From DATAJX01 sp036261915 (GTDB taxonomy: Bacteria; Pseudomonadota; Alphaproteobacteria; UBA2136; UBA6156), in assembly GCA_036261915.1 (NCBI GenBank), contig DATAJX010000001.1:1-64000 (forward strand): 64,000 nucleotides of DNA. The letters are read 5' to 3'. A program made the position numbers and the translations under genes. Shown here piece by piece: positions 39,568 to 48,166 of this stretch. Every line of letters begins with the position of its first letter. Within the stretch, counting starts at the first letter, position 1. Under the pieces are notes generated by a model that was not told where the DNA came from, made no database searches, and worked only from the letters and a program-made list of their open reading frames with translations.

Positions 39568-40806
39568 ATGAAAAAGCAAGTCGTCATCACCGGCATCGGG
39601 GTGGTTTCCCCGCTTGGCCTTACGCTTAGCAGTAGCTGGAACGCCCTTATCGCGGGCCGCAGCGGCATTGCCCGCATCACGCATTTCGATGCAGGGGACT
39701 ACACCGCGCAGATCGCGGGCGAGGTGAAGGATTTCAACCCCGAAACCACGGGTTTGCACCCGAAAGACCTGAAGCGTGCCGACCGTTTCATCCAGCTGGG
39801 GCTGGCCGCCGCGCGCGAGGCCATGGGCCAGGCGGGCCTGCTGGGGCTGAAAGAGATGGACGAGGGCACGCGCCAGCGCACCGCCACCATCATCGGCACC
39901 GGCATCGGCGGCCTGAGCAGCACCGAAGAGGCGATCGAAACCATCACCGAAAGCGGCCCGCGCCGCCTGTCGCCGTTCTTCATTCCCGCCATGCTGCCCA
40001 ACCTGCTGGCCGGTCAGGTTTCCATGATGTACGGCGCGCAGGGCGCCAACGTGTGCCCGGTGAGTGCCTGCGCCACATCGGCCCACGCCTTGGGCTGGGG
40101 CAAGCGGCTCATCGAATGGGGCGAGGCCGACATCGTCATCGCCGGGGGCTCCGAGGCCGCCGTCACCGCCAGTGCGCTGGGGGGCTTTGCCGCCATGCGC
40201 GCGCTGTCCACCCGTTTTAACGATACCCCCGAACAGGCCAGCCGCCCGTTCGACAACGGCCGCGACGGTTTTGTGATGGGCGAGGGCGCCGCCATTCTTA
40301 TTCTGGAAAGCGAAGACCACGCCAAGGCGCGAGGGGCCAAAATTTTGGGCCGTGTGGCAGGCTTCGGCCAAACGGCCGACGCCTACCACCTGACCATGCC
40401 CAGCGGCGAGGGCGCCGTGCGCGCCATGCAGCTGGCGCTGGCCGACGCGGGGCTTGGCGCGGCCGATATCGGCTACGTCAATGCCCACGCCACCAGCACG
40501 CCGGGGGGCGATAATGTCGAGGCCGCCGGTATCGCATCGGTGGTGGGCCAGAACGTGCCGGTCAGCAGCACCAAAAGCGCCACCGGCCACCTGCTGGGCG
40601 CCGCCGGCAGCCTCGAGGCCGCCTTTTGCGCACAGGCCCTGCTCAGCAAAACCCTGCCCGCCACGCTCAATTTAACCGACCCCGACCCTACCTGCACGGT
40701 GCGCCATATTTTCAAGCCCGAAAGCGCCCCGGGGCTGAAGGCCGTACTGAGCAATTCGTTCGGCTTCGGCGGCACCAACGCCGCACTTGTCTTAACGTCT
40801 GCCTAG
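39568..40806 (+). CDS. fabF: 3-oxoacyl-ACP synthase II (KAS II)
   Basis: A 412-residue condensing enzyme. Active Cys in PVSACATSAHALG, His in NAHATSTPGGD and His in STKSATGHLLGAAG form the KAS catalytic set. It elongates acyl-ACP with malonyl-ACP. It precedes mltG by about 105 bases. Confidence 0.95.
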   Translation: MKKQVVITGIGVVSPLGLTLSSSWNALIAGRSGIARITHFDAGDYTAQIAGEVKDFNPETTGLHPKDLKRADRFIQLGLAAAREAMGQAGLLGLKEMDEGTRQRTATIIGTGIGGLSSTEEAIETITESGPRRLSPFFIPAMLPNLLAGQVSMMYGAQGANVCPVSACATSAHALGWGKRLIEWGEADIVIAGGSEAAVTASALGGFAAMRALSTRFNDTPEQASRPFDNGRDGFVMGEGAAILILESEDHAKARGAKILGRVAGFGQTADAYHLTMPSGEGAVRAMQLALADAGLGAADIGYVNAHATSTPGGDNVEAAGIASVVGQNVPVSSTKSATGHLLGAAGSLEAAFCAQALLSKTLPATLNLTDPDPTCTVRHIFKPESAPGLKAVLSNSFGFGGTNAALVLTSA

Positions 40807-40912
40807 GGCAGCGTTAGCTTTTAGTGTGACCCAAGCATAGGCACCCGCGTGCCCCCACGCCTTGCCCGCGTTAGCCAGGGCGGGCACACTCTGCCCAAGG
40901 GGAACAAGGCAT

Positions 40913-41908
40913 TTGAATTTAAAAACCATCGGATTGGCTATCGGGTTTGTTGCGCTGGCGCTGGCCATTGCGGTCACCACCTGGCAGCGGCTCATCAGCA
41001 GCCCCGGCCCGCTCAAGGCGCCGGTGCAGGTGGTCATCGATAATGGCGAAGGCCCCAACCGCATCGCGCTCAAGCTGGGCACGGCGGGCGTCATCACCAA
41101 CCCCACGGTGTTCAAGCTGGCGGTGCGGCAGCTGGGCGTGGGCCCCAAACTCAAGGCGGGCGAATATGAGTTTGCCGCCGGCACCAGCATCACCGGCGCC
41201 ATCGCCAAAATCACCTCGGGCGATTCCATCGCCCACAGCGTCACCATCCCCGAGGGCTACACCACCCGCCAGGTTCTCGATACGCTGGCGGCCAACGAAG
41301 AACTCTCCGGCACCATCATCAAGCGCCCCGGCGAAGGCGAACTGTTCCCCGACACCTACGATTACCACCTTAAAACCCAGCGCCAAAAAGTGGTCGATGA
41401 AATGGCCCGCCGCATGAGGTCCGAACTCGACAAGGCCTGGGCCGCGCGCAACACGCTCACGCCCTACGCCAACGCGAATGATTTGCTCATCATGGCCAGC
41501 ATCGTGCAGAAGGAAGCGGCCAATAACGCCGAAATGCCGCAGATCGCCGGCGTGTTCGTCAACCGCCTGAACAAGAAGATGCGCCTGCAGTCCGACCCCA
41601 CCGTGATCTACGGCATGGAAAGCTACAAAGGCAACATCCAGCGCAAAGACCTAACCGACGACAACCCGTTCAACACCTATAAAAACGATGGCCTGCCGCC
41701 CACCCCCATTGCCAACCCCGGCCGCGCCGCGCTGCTGGCCGCCGCCAACCCGGCCAGCACCACGGCGCTGTTCTTCGTGGTCGACGTGAGCGGCACCGGC
41801 CACGTGTTCTCCGACACCTACGAGCAGCATCAAAAGGCCGTGGCCAAATACGTCAAGGCCAACCCGGCCTCCAAACCGCAACCCAAAGCCCCCGCCAAAG
41901 CCAAATGA
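40913..41908 (+). CDS. mltG: Endolytic murein transglycosylase MltG
   Basis: A 331-residue membrane-anchored enzyme that cuts nascent glycan strands. A TTG start at 40913 (AAGG upstream) places the anchor (IGLAIGFVALALAIAVTTWQ) at the N-terminus, as the family requires. A LysM-like domain is followed by YceG motifs: ASIVQKEA with the catalytic Glu, NRLNKKMRLQSDPTVIYG and YKNDGLPPTPIANPG. The position between fabF and gmk is usual in alphaproteobacteria. It overlaps gmk by 4 bases; yicC, often found between, is absent. Confidence 0.92.
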   Translation: MNLKTIGLAIGFVALALAIAVTTWQRLISSPGPLKAPVQVVIDNGEGPNRIALKLGTAGVITNPTVFKLAVRQLGVGPKLKAGEYEFAAGTSITGAIAKITSGDSIAHSVTIPEGYTTRQVLDTLAANEELSGTIIKRPGEGELFPDTYDYHLKTQRQKVVDEMARRMRSELDKAWAARNTLTPYANANDLLIMASIVQKEAANNAEMPQIAGVFVNRLNKKMRLQSDPTVIYGMESYKGNIQRKDLTDDNPFNTYKNDGLPPTPIANPGRAALLAAANPASTTALFFVVDVSGTGHVFSDTYEQHQKAVAKYVKANPASKPQPKAPAKAK

Positions 41909-42537
41909 AAAAGATATCCCCCATGATCATCACCGTCACCGGCCCCAGCGGCACGGGAAAAGACGCCGTGATCAACGCCCTGATGGCGCAAGACCCCAAC
42001 ATCAAACGCTTTCTTTCCGCCACCACGCGCTCGCCGCGCCCCGGCGAACAGCACGAGATCGACTATTATTTTTTGACGCCCGAAGAGTTCGACGCCGCCG
42101 AGGCCCGCGGCGAGTTCTACGAAGTGAACCGCGGTTACCACGGTAAAAGCTACGGCAAGCTCAAGTGGGTGGTCGATGATTTGCTGGGCAAGGGACACGA
42201 CGTCATCGCCGATATCCAGATCGATGGCGTGCAGGCCTTCAACCGCCAGATGCCCGAGCGCATATTGCGCGTGCTGATGCTGCCGCCCAACCGCGAGCGG
42301 CTGGAGCAGCGCCTAACGGGCCGCAACCCCGCCATGGCCGAAGACGGCCGCCGCCGCCTTGAAGCCGCGCGCGAAGACCTGGAGCACCTGCACGACCCCA
42401 AATGGGTATTTAAAAACCCCGACATGCACGGCAGCACGTATAATGATTACGACGTGGTGCTCATCAACGACGTACTCGACACCACCGTGGCCGAGCTGGC
42501 TAAAATTATCCTGCACGAACGTATTCGCCGCGCATGA
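41905..42537 (+). CDS. gmk: Guanylate kinase
   Basis: A 210-residue kinase converting GMP to GDP. P-loop GPSGTGKDA, the GMP-binding region TRSPRPGE and RGEFYEVNRGYHGKSYG are standard. It overlaps mltG upstream and the lipoprotein gene downstream (both ATGA), so all three are coupled. Confidence 0.95.
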   Translation: MKKISPMIITVTGPSGTGKDAVINALMAQDPNIKRFLSATTRSPRPGEQHEIDYYFLTPEEFDAAEARGEFYEVNRGYHGKSYGKLKWVVDDLLGKGHDVIADIQIDGVQAFNRQMPERILRVLMLPPNRERLEQRLTGRNPAMAEDGRRRLEAAREDLEHLHDPKWVFKNPDMHGSTYNDYDVVLINDVLDTTVAELAKIILHERIRRA

Positions 42538-43193
42538 AAATGCGGGGAGCCCTGTGTGCGTTGCTGTTGGCCGGGTGCAGCACCGGCCCGCAATACGCAC
42601 CTGCGCCCAAGGCCGTGAATGTGGTGAGCAGCTGCCCGCCCACCATGGTGCAGCAGGCGCGCTGGCTGCAAAGCAACCTGGCGCGGGTCAGCCTGGGGTC
42701 GCGCAAGCTCGATGTTACCGCCATCATCGGCAACCCGGCGCGGGCCGAAAGCTTCATGCTCACCGACGGCAGCAGCGTCGAGGTGCTGTTCTACCATACC
42801 GCCAGTACGGTGTGCCGCCGCCCCGATATCGACGCCAGCCTGCTGCCCTTCGTGTTCCAGAACGACCGCCTGCTGGGCTACGGGCAAAACTACTACCACG
42901 ATTTTATCATTCCCCAGTTGCGCAACCCGCTGCCGTTAGCCAGCAGCAAACCGCAAAACCCCGTCACCAACGCGCCGCCGCGCACCATGACAGAGGATCT
43001 GCCCGGTTCAACCCCGCGTTACGGCACGCTCAGCCGGGGCAAAACAGTGCCGCCGCGCAGCGCGCCGGTGCCCACATCGCCCGAATACGGCGCCGACACC
43101 CTGCAACCCGAAGCGCCGGACGACGAAGTGAACAACCCGCTCATCAACCCCTCCGAGCAACTGGGCCGCGGCGCACCCATCAAGCCCCGGTAG
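42534..43193 (+). CDS. Putative lipoprotein, paralogue of the 43406 gene
   Basis: A 219-residue protein with a short signal and lipobox (LLLAGC, Cys15). The core (about 33-125) reads GSRKLDVTAIIGNPARAESF, then SSVEVLFYHTASTVCRRPD and NDRLLGYGQNYY, and the last 85 residues are Pro-rich. The layout (an 'IG-x-P' turn, then strands ending 'GxGxxYY') resembles BamE/SmpA-like small lipoproteins, but this is inference. It is coupled to gmk. Confidence 0.7.
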   Translation: MKMRGALCALLLAGCSTGPQYAPAPKAVNVVSSCPPTMVQQARWLQSNLARVSLGSRKLDVTAIIGNPARAESFMLTDGSSVEVLFYHTASTVCRRPDIDASLLPFVFQNDRLLGYGQNYYHDFIIPQLRNPLPLASSKPQNPVTNAPPRTMTEDLPGSTPRYGTLSRGKTVPPRSAPVPTSPEYGADTLQPEAPDDEVNNPLINPSEQLGRGAPIKPR

Positions 43194-43405
43194 GCTGCCT
43201 AAAATTTAGTCACATTGGCGCCACACCACCTGTGGCCTTCAAATACCAATCCCCTTGGCAAGCGCGGCGGGCAGGGGCAGCATCGCGTTCATGTTGCGTA
43301 TAGCCCTCGGTTTGCTGGTTGCCTTTGCGGGCGCCGTTCTAACCTTCGCTTAACCCCTTTCCGGGGCCTGTCAGGGCGCCCTTTCCGCCGCCCCTATAAA
43401 GGGGT

Positions 43406-43870
43406 GTGAAAAACAAACATACCCTTATTGCCCTGGCCGCTTTCGGCGCAGCCCCGCTGCTTTCCGGCTGTTTCACCACCCTGGCCATGAAGGGCATGAA
43501 CGGCCCCGGCGCCTGCCCGGCCGACCTGATGCCCATTGCCAGCGCCAACGCCTATGCGCTGCAAACCGCCACGGCGGGCGACCCCACCACCGTGCTGCCC
43601 GATCCCCAGCAAAAAGAGAATATTCTGCTTACCGGCGGCCAAAGCAGCGTCGAAATCTGGTATTACCGCACCGGCCACGCCCTGTGCCCCTACATGCCCA
43701 GTGCCGACGCCTTCACCATGGTGCTGGTCGATACCCAGCGCGGCAGCATCCTGGGCATCGGAAAGCAGGCGGTGGCGGCCTACCGCCCCTACATGCAGCA
43801 CGGCCCCACCTACGCCCCGCACGATACCGGCAGCAACAGCATCATCGAAGATCTTATACCGTTCAGCTAA
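43406..43870 (+). CDS. Putative lipoprotein, paralogue of the 42534 gene
   Basis: A 154-residue protein from a GTG start. Signal and lipobox end at LLSGC. The core SSVEIWYYRTGHALC followed by RGSILGIGKQAVAAYR mirrors SSVEVLFYHTASTVC and NDRLLGYGQNYY of the gene at 42534, so the two look like diverged duplicates. Its end overlaps the convergent FkbM gene by 8 bases. Confidence 0.65.
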   Translation: MKNKHTLIALAAFGAAPLLSGCFTTLAMKGMNGPGACPADLMPIASANAYALQTATAGDPTTVLPDPQQKENILLTGGQSSVEIWYYRTGHALCPYMPSADAFTMVLVDTQRGSILGIGKQAVAAYRPYMQHGPTYAPHDTGSNSIIEDLIPFS

Positions 43871-44681
43871 GTTCAGCCGCGCTGGCAATCACCAGCGCAT
43901 AATACCGGTCGCCCAGCTTGTTCACTTTCAGCAGGCGGCAGGTTTCGCCTTTCCAGCCGCGTTCTTCCACCATCTCGTAAAAATGGCCGTAACCAAGTTT
44001 CATCAGCGCGGCCACAATGCTGGCGCCGTGCGCGCCTTCAAGCACTTCAAACATCACCAGCGGCTTTGCGGCCTTCAGGGTTCCGGCCAGCCCCTTGATG
44101 ACCTCGGTCTCCAAACCCTCAACGTCGATCTTCACCGCGCGCACGTCGGCGGGCTTGATGCCCAGGCGCTTCAACTCGGCATCGCCCACGGCAATATCGA
44201 GCGCGCCGATGGCCTTGGCGCCGGCGCTCTTTTTAAAGCCCGAGGCCCCCAGGTTGCCGCCGGTGTTTTCGTAAAACGGCACTTTGCCGGCACGGGCGCC
44301 CAGCCCTTTGTTCACCGGCAGCACGTTGGCCAGTTTGTTGATGGCCACGTTGGCCTCTAAAATCTTGAACACCGCGGGGTTGGGTTCAAACGCTACCACG
44401 CGGTTGAACAGCGGTGCAAAAAACACCGCATGGTTGCCGATGTTGGCCCCTATATCGAGCAGAACACCCTTTTGCTTGCCCAGCAGTTTCCGCAGCGCCA
44501 GCAGCGTGGTCTTTTCAAACAGCCCGTGGGTGAGTATCTCGCGGCCGATGGCATCACCGGGCAACACCCAAAACTTAGGGTAGGGGCCCTTCATCCACAA
44601 CCGGCGGAACACCCATTTCACCAGCCGCGCGCGCAAGCGTTCGTGCGCGTGGGTCAAACAACCGTGCTTGTATAATTCCAT
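43863..44681 (-). CDS. FkbM family SAM-dependent methyltransferase
   Basis: A 272-residue class I methyltransferase. SAM motif LLDIGANIGNHAVFFA, acidic motif VVAFEPNPAVF, the FkbM-specific VKIDVEGLETEVIKG and FEVLEG. FkbM members O-methylate sugars, polyketides and other metabolites; the substrate here is unknown. The start at 44681 has AAGG upstream and avoids a longer leader. No sugar cluster is adjacent. Confidence 0.85.
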   Translation of the reverse strand: MELYKHGCLTHAHERLRARLVKWVFRRLWMKGPYPKFWVLPGDAIGREILTHGLFEKTTLLALRKLLGKQKGVLLDIGANIGNHAVFFAPLFNRVVAFEPNPAVFKILEANVAINKLANVLPVNKGLGARAGKVPFYENTGGNLGASGFKKSAGAKAIGALDIAVGDAELKRLGIKPADVRAVKIDVEGLETEVIKGLAGTLKAAKPLVMFEVLEGAHGASIVAALMKLGYGHFYEMVEERGWKGETCRLLKVNKLGDRYYALVIASAAELS

Positions 44682-44701
44682 AAGCCATACCTTATAAATG
44701 A

Positions 44702-44727
44702 AACCCACCCCCGGCAAGGGGTGGGTT
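44702..44727 (-). terminator. Terminator after the small membrane protein pair
   Basis: AACCCACCCC and GGGGTGGGTT pair around a 6-base loop, T-rich afterwards on the minus strand. Confidence 0.7.
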
Positions 44728-44909
44728 CAGTCGAGGCATTTGTAAAGCGCGTACAGTGCGGCAAGGCGGTCGTACAACGCGCCAAGGCCCAGTATCGCCG
44801 CCATCAGGCCAACGGCATAAACGCCAAAGGCGATGCGCCAGTGGTACAGGTCCCAGCCTTCGCCGGGGCGAAAGAGCAGGGCGGTATCGTGGGCCATCTG
44901 CTTCAGCAT
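44727..44909 (-). CDS. Small membrane protein
   Basis: A 60-residue protein with one long hydrophobic segment (IAFGVYAVGLMAAILGLGAL). It overlaps the upstream 54-residue gene by 7 bases and is followed by a terminator. No family recognised. Confidence 0.55.
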   Translation of the reverse strand: MLKQMAHDTALLFRPGEGWDLYHWRIAFGVYAVGLMAAILGLGALYDRLAALYALYKCLD

Positions 44910-45067
44910 TGGTGCTGCCGTATGGTCCGCACCTTCAAGATCAGCACGGCGTAGGCAGCCAGAATGGCCAGGCAGGAAAGCCGCAGGAACAGCAGCATAT
45001 TGTCGGGCGTGGCCCAGGCAGGGGGTGGAAACGGCGGGGGGAGAATAGGCATAACCAGGTACTCCAT
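44903..45067 (-). CDS. Small membrane protein, coupled to the next gene
   Basis: A 54-residue protein: a Pro-rich N-terminus (ILPPPFPPPAW), one membrane helix (LLFLRLSCLAILAAYAVLIL) and a basic tail. The start at 45067 is the best available; the frame is open further upstream. The tight overlap with the 60-residue gene suggests they act together. Confidence 0.5.
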   Translation of the reverse strand: MEYLVMPILPPPFPPPAWATPDNMLLFLRLSCLAILAAYAVLILKVRTIRQHQC

Positions 45068-45275
45068 AAGCCAGATGTTGCCTTTAAGTGCCACCACTAT
45101 AGGCGGATTAGTGAAACATGCCAATACCACTACCGCGCGTTGTACCCGGTTTTTAGCCGATAAATGGCCAATATCCGCCACGGGCTTGTGTGCGGCGCAC
45201 AAACTTTTTTAGTTGCCCTGCACCAGGTAGCGCACCATGGTGCGGCCAAACAAGCCTAATCAGGAACCCAAACCC

Positions 45276-46322
45276 ATGAGCGCAAAAAACCAAACCCAGC
45301 TTAAAGTCGTTGGCGGCCAGCACGGTGGCAGCAGCGGGCGCCAGCCCCCGCATATCGAGCTTGGCCTCACCCCGGCGCAACTCATGGCGGCCTACAAACA
45401 AATGCTCACCTGCCGCCGGTTCGAGGAAAAAGCCGCCAGCCTCTACCAGCAAGGGCAGATCGCGGGCTTCTGCCATCTGTACATCGGGCAAGAGGCCGTG
45501 GCCGTCGGCGCCAAGGTGGCCTCCGAGAACGGCGACGATTTCATCACCAGCTACCGCTGCCACGCCCATGCGCTGGTGGCGGGTGTATCGCCCGAGGCCG
45601 TGATGTGCGAACTCACCGGCCGCGCCAACGGCATCAGCAAGGGCAAGGGCGGCAGCATGCACATGTTCGATGTCGAAAAGCGCTTCTGGGGCGGCCACGG
45701 CATCGTCGCCGCGCAAATTCCGCTGGGCGCGGGCCTGGCCTTTGCCAGCAAGTATAAAAAGGAAAAGCGCGTCAGCCTCACCTTCACCGGCGACGGCGCC
45801 ACCAACGCTGGCCAGTTCTTCGAAGCCCTCAACATGGCGGCGCTGTGGCAACTGCCCGTGGTGTTCATCATCGAAAACAACCAGTGGGGCATGGGCACCA
45901 GCGTGGCGCGCGCCGCGGCTGGAGACCTGTACAAGCGCGCCGAACCCTTCGGCATCGCCTGCGCCAAGGCCGACGGGATGGACTTTTTCGAAAGCTACAA
46001 GGCGCTCAAAAAGGCCATCACCCACGCCCGCAGCGGCAAGGGGCCCTATGTGCTCGAACTCGACACCTACCGCTACCGCGGCCACAGCATGTCCGACCCC
46101 GCCAAGTACCGCACGCGCGAAGATGTGGAGGGCGTGCGCGAAAACCGCGACCCCATCGCCCGCCTGCAAAAGTACTTAATGGATACGCTCAACATCCCGG
46201 CCCCCGATTTCGATAAAATGGACGACGAGATCAAGGCCGACATCAACCGCGTGGCCGAGCTGGCCACCACGTCGCCGCTGGCCGACGTGTCCGAACTCTA
46301 CACCGACGTGACACCCCAGTAA
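45276..46322 (+). CDS. pdhA: Pyruvate dehydrogenase E1 component, alpha subunit
   Basis: A 348-residue thiamine diphosphate enzyme. The ThDP motif runs from FTGDGATNAGQFFEALNMAA to ENNQWGMGT; the phosphorylation-loop-like region YRYRGHSMSDPAKYRTREDV is present. The start at 45276 has AGGA seven bases upstream. Together with PdhB it decarboxylates pyruvate and acetylates the E2 lipoyl arm. First gene of the pdh run. Confidence 0.95.
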   Translation: MSAKNQTQLKVVGGQHGGSSGRQPPHIELGLTPAQLMAAYKQMLTCRRFEEKAASLYQQGQIAGFCHLYIGQEAVAVGAKVASENGDDFITSYRCHAHALVAGVSPEAVMCELTGRANGISKGKGGSMHMFDVEKRFWGGHGIVAAQIPLGAGLAFASKYKKEKRVSLTFTGDGATNAGQFFEALNMAALWQLPVVFIIENNQWGMGTSVARAAAGDLYKRAEPFGIACAKADGMDFFESYKALKKAITHARSGKGPYVLELDTYRYRGHSMSDPAKYRTREDVEGVRENRDPIARLQKYLMDTLNIPAPDFDKMDDEIKADINRVAELATTSPLADVSELYTDVTPQ

Positions 46323-46323
46323 C

Positions 46324-46779
46324 ATGCTGCAGAGCTGGATGCTGTTACAGGAACTGGCCGGGCCGTTGGCCGCGGTTCTGTCGCTGGGCGCCGCGCTGGC
46401 CGCGGCCTATGCCGCGCGCAAGGCAGCCAAGGCCACCCGCGCCGCCGCCGCCGATGCACACCTGAAAATTTTCCTGCAGTTCGCCGACGAGTACGAAAAG
46501 CTCAAGGTCGCGCTGCCGGTGGTGGGAGATAAAAACCCCGAGCACGTCTACCTCACTGCCATGGGCCAGCCCAAGTACCAGCTGGGGGTGTTCAATGTGT
46601 GCCGCCTGTTCGAGCGCGAGCACCAACTGCACAAGCTCAAACTCGTGCCCAAAAAGATATGGCACATCTGGCAGCGCGACATGCTGGAGCTGTTCGCCCA
46701 CAAGCCGGTGCGCGACTTCGTGCTTAAAAACCGCGACCAGTTCCGCCCCAGTTTCATTAACGATGTAGTGGAGAAATAA
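46324..46779 (+). CDS. Hypothetical membrane protein between pdhA and pdhB
   Basis: A 151-residue protein with one N-terminal membrane helix (LAGPLAAVLSLGAALAAAYA) and a cytoplasmic helical domain containing FLQFADEYEKLKVALPVV and LVPKKIWHIWQRDM. It resembles the common 'DUF4760-like' single-anchor proteins but is not clearly a member. It starts 1 base after the pdhA stop and ends 2 bases before pdhB, so it must be co-expressed with E1. Its function is unknown. Confidence 0.65.
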   Translation: MLQSWMLLQELAGPLAAVLSLGAALAAAYAARKAAKATRAAAADAHLKIFLQFADEYEKLKVALPVVGDKNPEHVYLTAMGQPKYQLGVFNVCRLFEREHQLHKLKLVPKKIWHIWQRDMLELFAHKPVRDFVLKNRDQFRPSFINDVVEK

Positions 46780-46781
46780 CC

Positions 46782-47759
46782 ATGGCCGTGCAAACTTATC
46801 GTGAGGCAATCCGCGATGCGATGTCCGAAGAAATGCGCCGCGACCCGGCGGTGTTCCTGATGGGCGAAGAAGTGGCCGACTACCAGGGCGCCTACAAGTG
46901 CAGCCAGGGCATGGTGCAGGAATTCGGCCCCCAGCGCGTGGTCGATACCCCGATCGCCGAACTCGGCTTCACCGGCGTGGCTGTCGGTGCCGCCATGGCG
47001 GGCCTGCGTCCCATCGTCGAATACATGACCTGGAACTTCGCCATGCTGGCCACCGACCACATCATCAACAGCGCCGCCAAAACGCTGTACATGAGCGGCG
47101 GCAAGGTGGGCTGCCCCATCGTGTTCCGCGGGCTCAACGGTATCGCTGCGCACGTGGCCGCGCAGCACAGCCAGGATTACGCCAATTGGTACATGGGCAT
47201 CCCCGGCCTCAAGGTCATCGCGCCCGCCACACCGGCCGACGCCAAGGGCCTGCTCAAGGCCGCCATCCGCGACAACACCCCGGTGGTCTGCCTCGAGCAC
47301 GAAGTGCTGTACGGGCATAGCGGCGAAGTGCCCGAGGGCGACGATTTCACCCTGCCCATCGGCAAGGCCAAGGTCATGCGCGAAGGCACCGACGTCACCC
47401 TCATCGGCTACAGCATGATGAGCATCAAGGCGTTGCAGGCGGCCGAAGAACTGGCCAAGCAGGGCATCAACGCCGAAGTGCTCGACCTGCGTTCGCTGCG
47501 CCCGCTGGACACCGATGCCATCGTGGCCAGCGTGTCCAAAACCCACCGCGCCGTGGTGCTGGAAGAAACGTGGGCCGCCGCCGGCGTGGGTGCCGAGATC
47601 ATCGCCACCATCTCCGACAAATGCTTCGACGAACTCGACGCCCCGGTGCAACGCATGAGCCAGTTGCCCATTCCGCTGCCCTACGCCAGCAACCTCGAAG
47701 TGCTCTGCGTGCCACAGGTCGAAGACATCGTCCGCGAAGTCAAAAAGCTGGTGGCGTAA
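46782..47759 (+). CDS. pdhB: Pyruvate dehydrogenase E1 component, beta subunit
   Basis: A 325-residue subunit starting directly with the catalytic domain (YREAIRDAMSEEMRRDPAVF). It lacks the N-terminal lipoyl domain that many alphaproteobacterial E1-beta subunits carry. The signature regions MGEEVADYQGAYK, TPIAELGFTGVAVGAAMAG and EETWAAAGVGAEI are present. It overlaps the next gene by 1 base (TAATG). Confidence 0.95.
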   Translation: MAVQTYREAIRDAMSEEMRRDPAVFLMGEEVADYQGAYKCSQGMVQEFGPQRVVDTPIAELGFTGVAVGAAMAGLRPIVEYMTWNFAMLATDHIINSAAKTLYMSGGKVGCPIVFRGLNGIAAHVAAQHSQDYANWYMGIPGLKVIAPATPADAKGLLKAAIRDNTPVVCLEHEVLYGHSGEVPEGDDFTLPIGKAKVMREGTDVTLIGYSMMSIKALQAAEELAKQGINAEVLDLRSLRPLDTDAIVASVSKTHRAVVLEETWAAAGVGAEIIATISDKCFDELDAPVQRMSQLPIPLPYASNLEVLCVPQVEDIVREVKKLVA

Positions 47760-48163
47760 TGGCAACCGAACCCCTGCAAAACATCGTCCTCACCCTCTGG
47801 CGCGGCGACCTGCCGCTATGGGTGGCGTTCTGGGTGTACGGGCAGGGGGTCTACGCCATCATCCTCGCCAGCTACCTCGCCATGTATAAAATCAGTTACG
47901 ACATGCTCGCGGGCGTGCGCGACCACATGGCGCAAATGGGCGGCTGGGTGCCCAAGGCCATCGGCGTGCTCGGCACGTTCGTCAACGTGGCCGATGCCCT
48001 CGGCCTCGCGCTCATCACGCTGGTCTGGTTCGTCATGGTGTGGCGCGCCGCCCCCAACACCGATTACGTTATTTTCACCTACCTTGCCCGCGCCTTCGTG
48101 GTGGCCACTGCCGCGCTGCTGGTGCTGGGTGCCTACGTGCTTTATCAAACCTACCGAGGATAA
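47759..48163 (+). CDS. Hypothetical membrane protein between pdhB and pdhC
   Basis: A 134-residue protein with three hydrophobic segments (VAFWVYGQGVYAIILASYLA, ALGLALITLVWFVMVW, VVATAALLVLGAYVLY). No family recognised. Its start overlaps pdhB (TAATG) and its stop is 3 bases before pdhC. Its presence with a second membrane protein suggests a link of the complex to the membrane, but that is inference. Confidence 0.65.
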   Translation: MATEPLQNIVLTLWRGDLPLWVAFWVYGQGVYAIILASYLAMYKISYDMLAGVRDHMAQMGGWVPKAIGVLGTFVNVADALGLALITLVWFVMVWRAAPNTDYVIFTYLARAFVVATAALLVLGAYVLYQTYRG

Positions 48164-48166
48164 ATT

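Noticed and set aside
43291..43353. A 20-codon hydrophobic frame (MLRIALGLLVAFAGAVLTFA) between the two lipoproteins
   Set aside because: It has no clear ribosome site or terminator and is too short to support without conservation.
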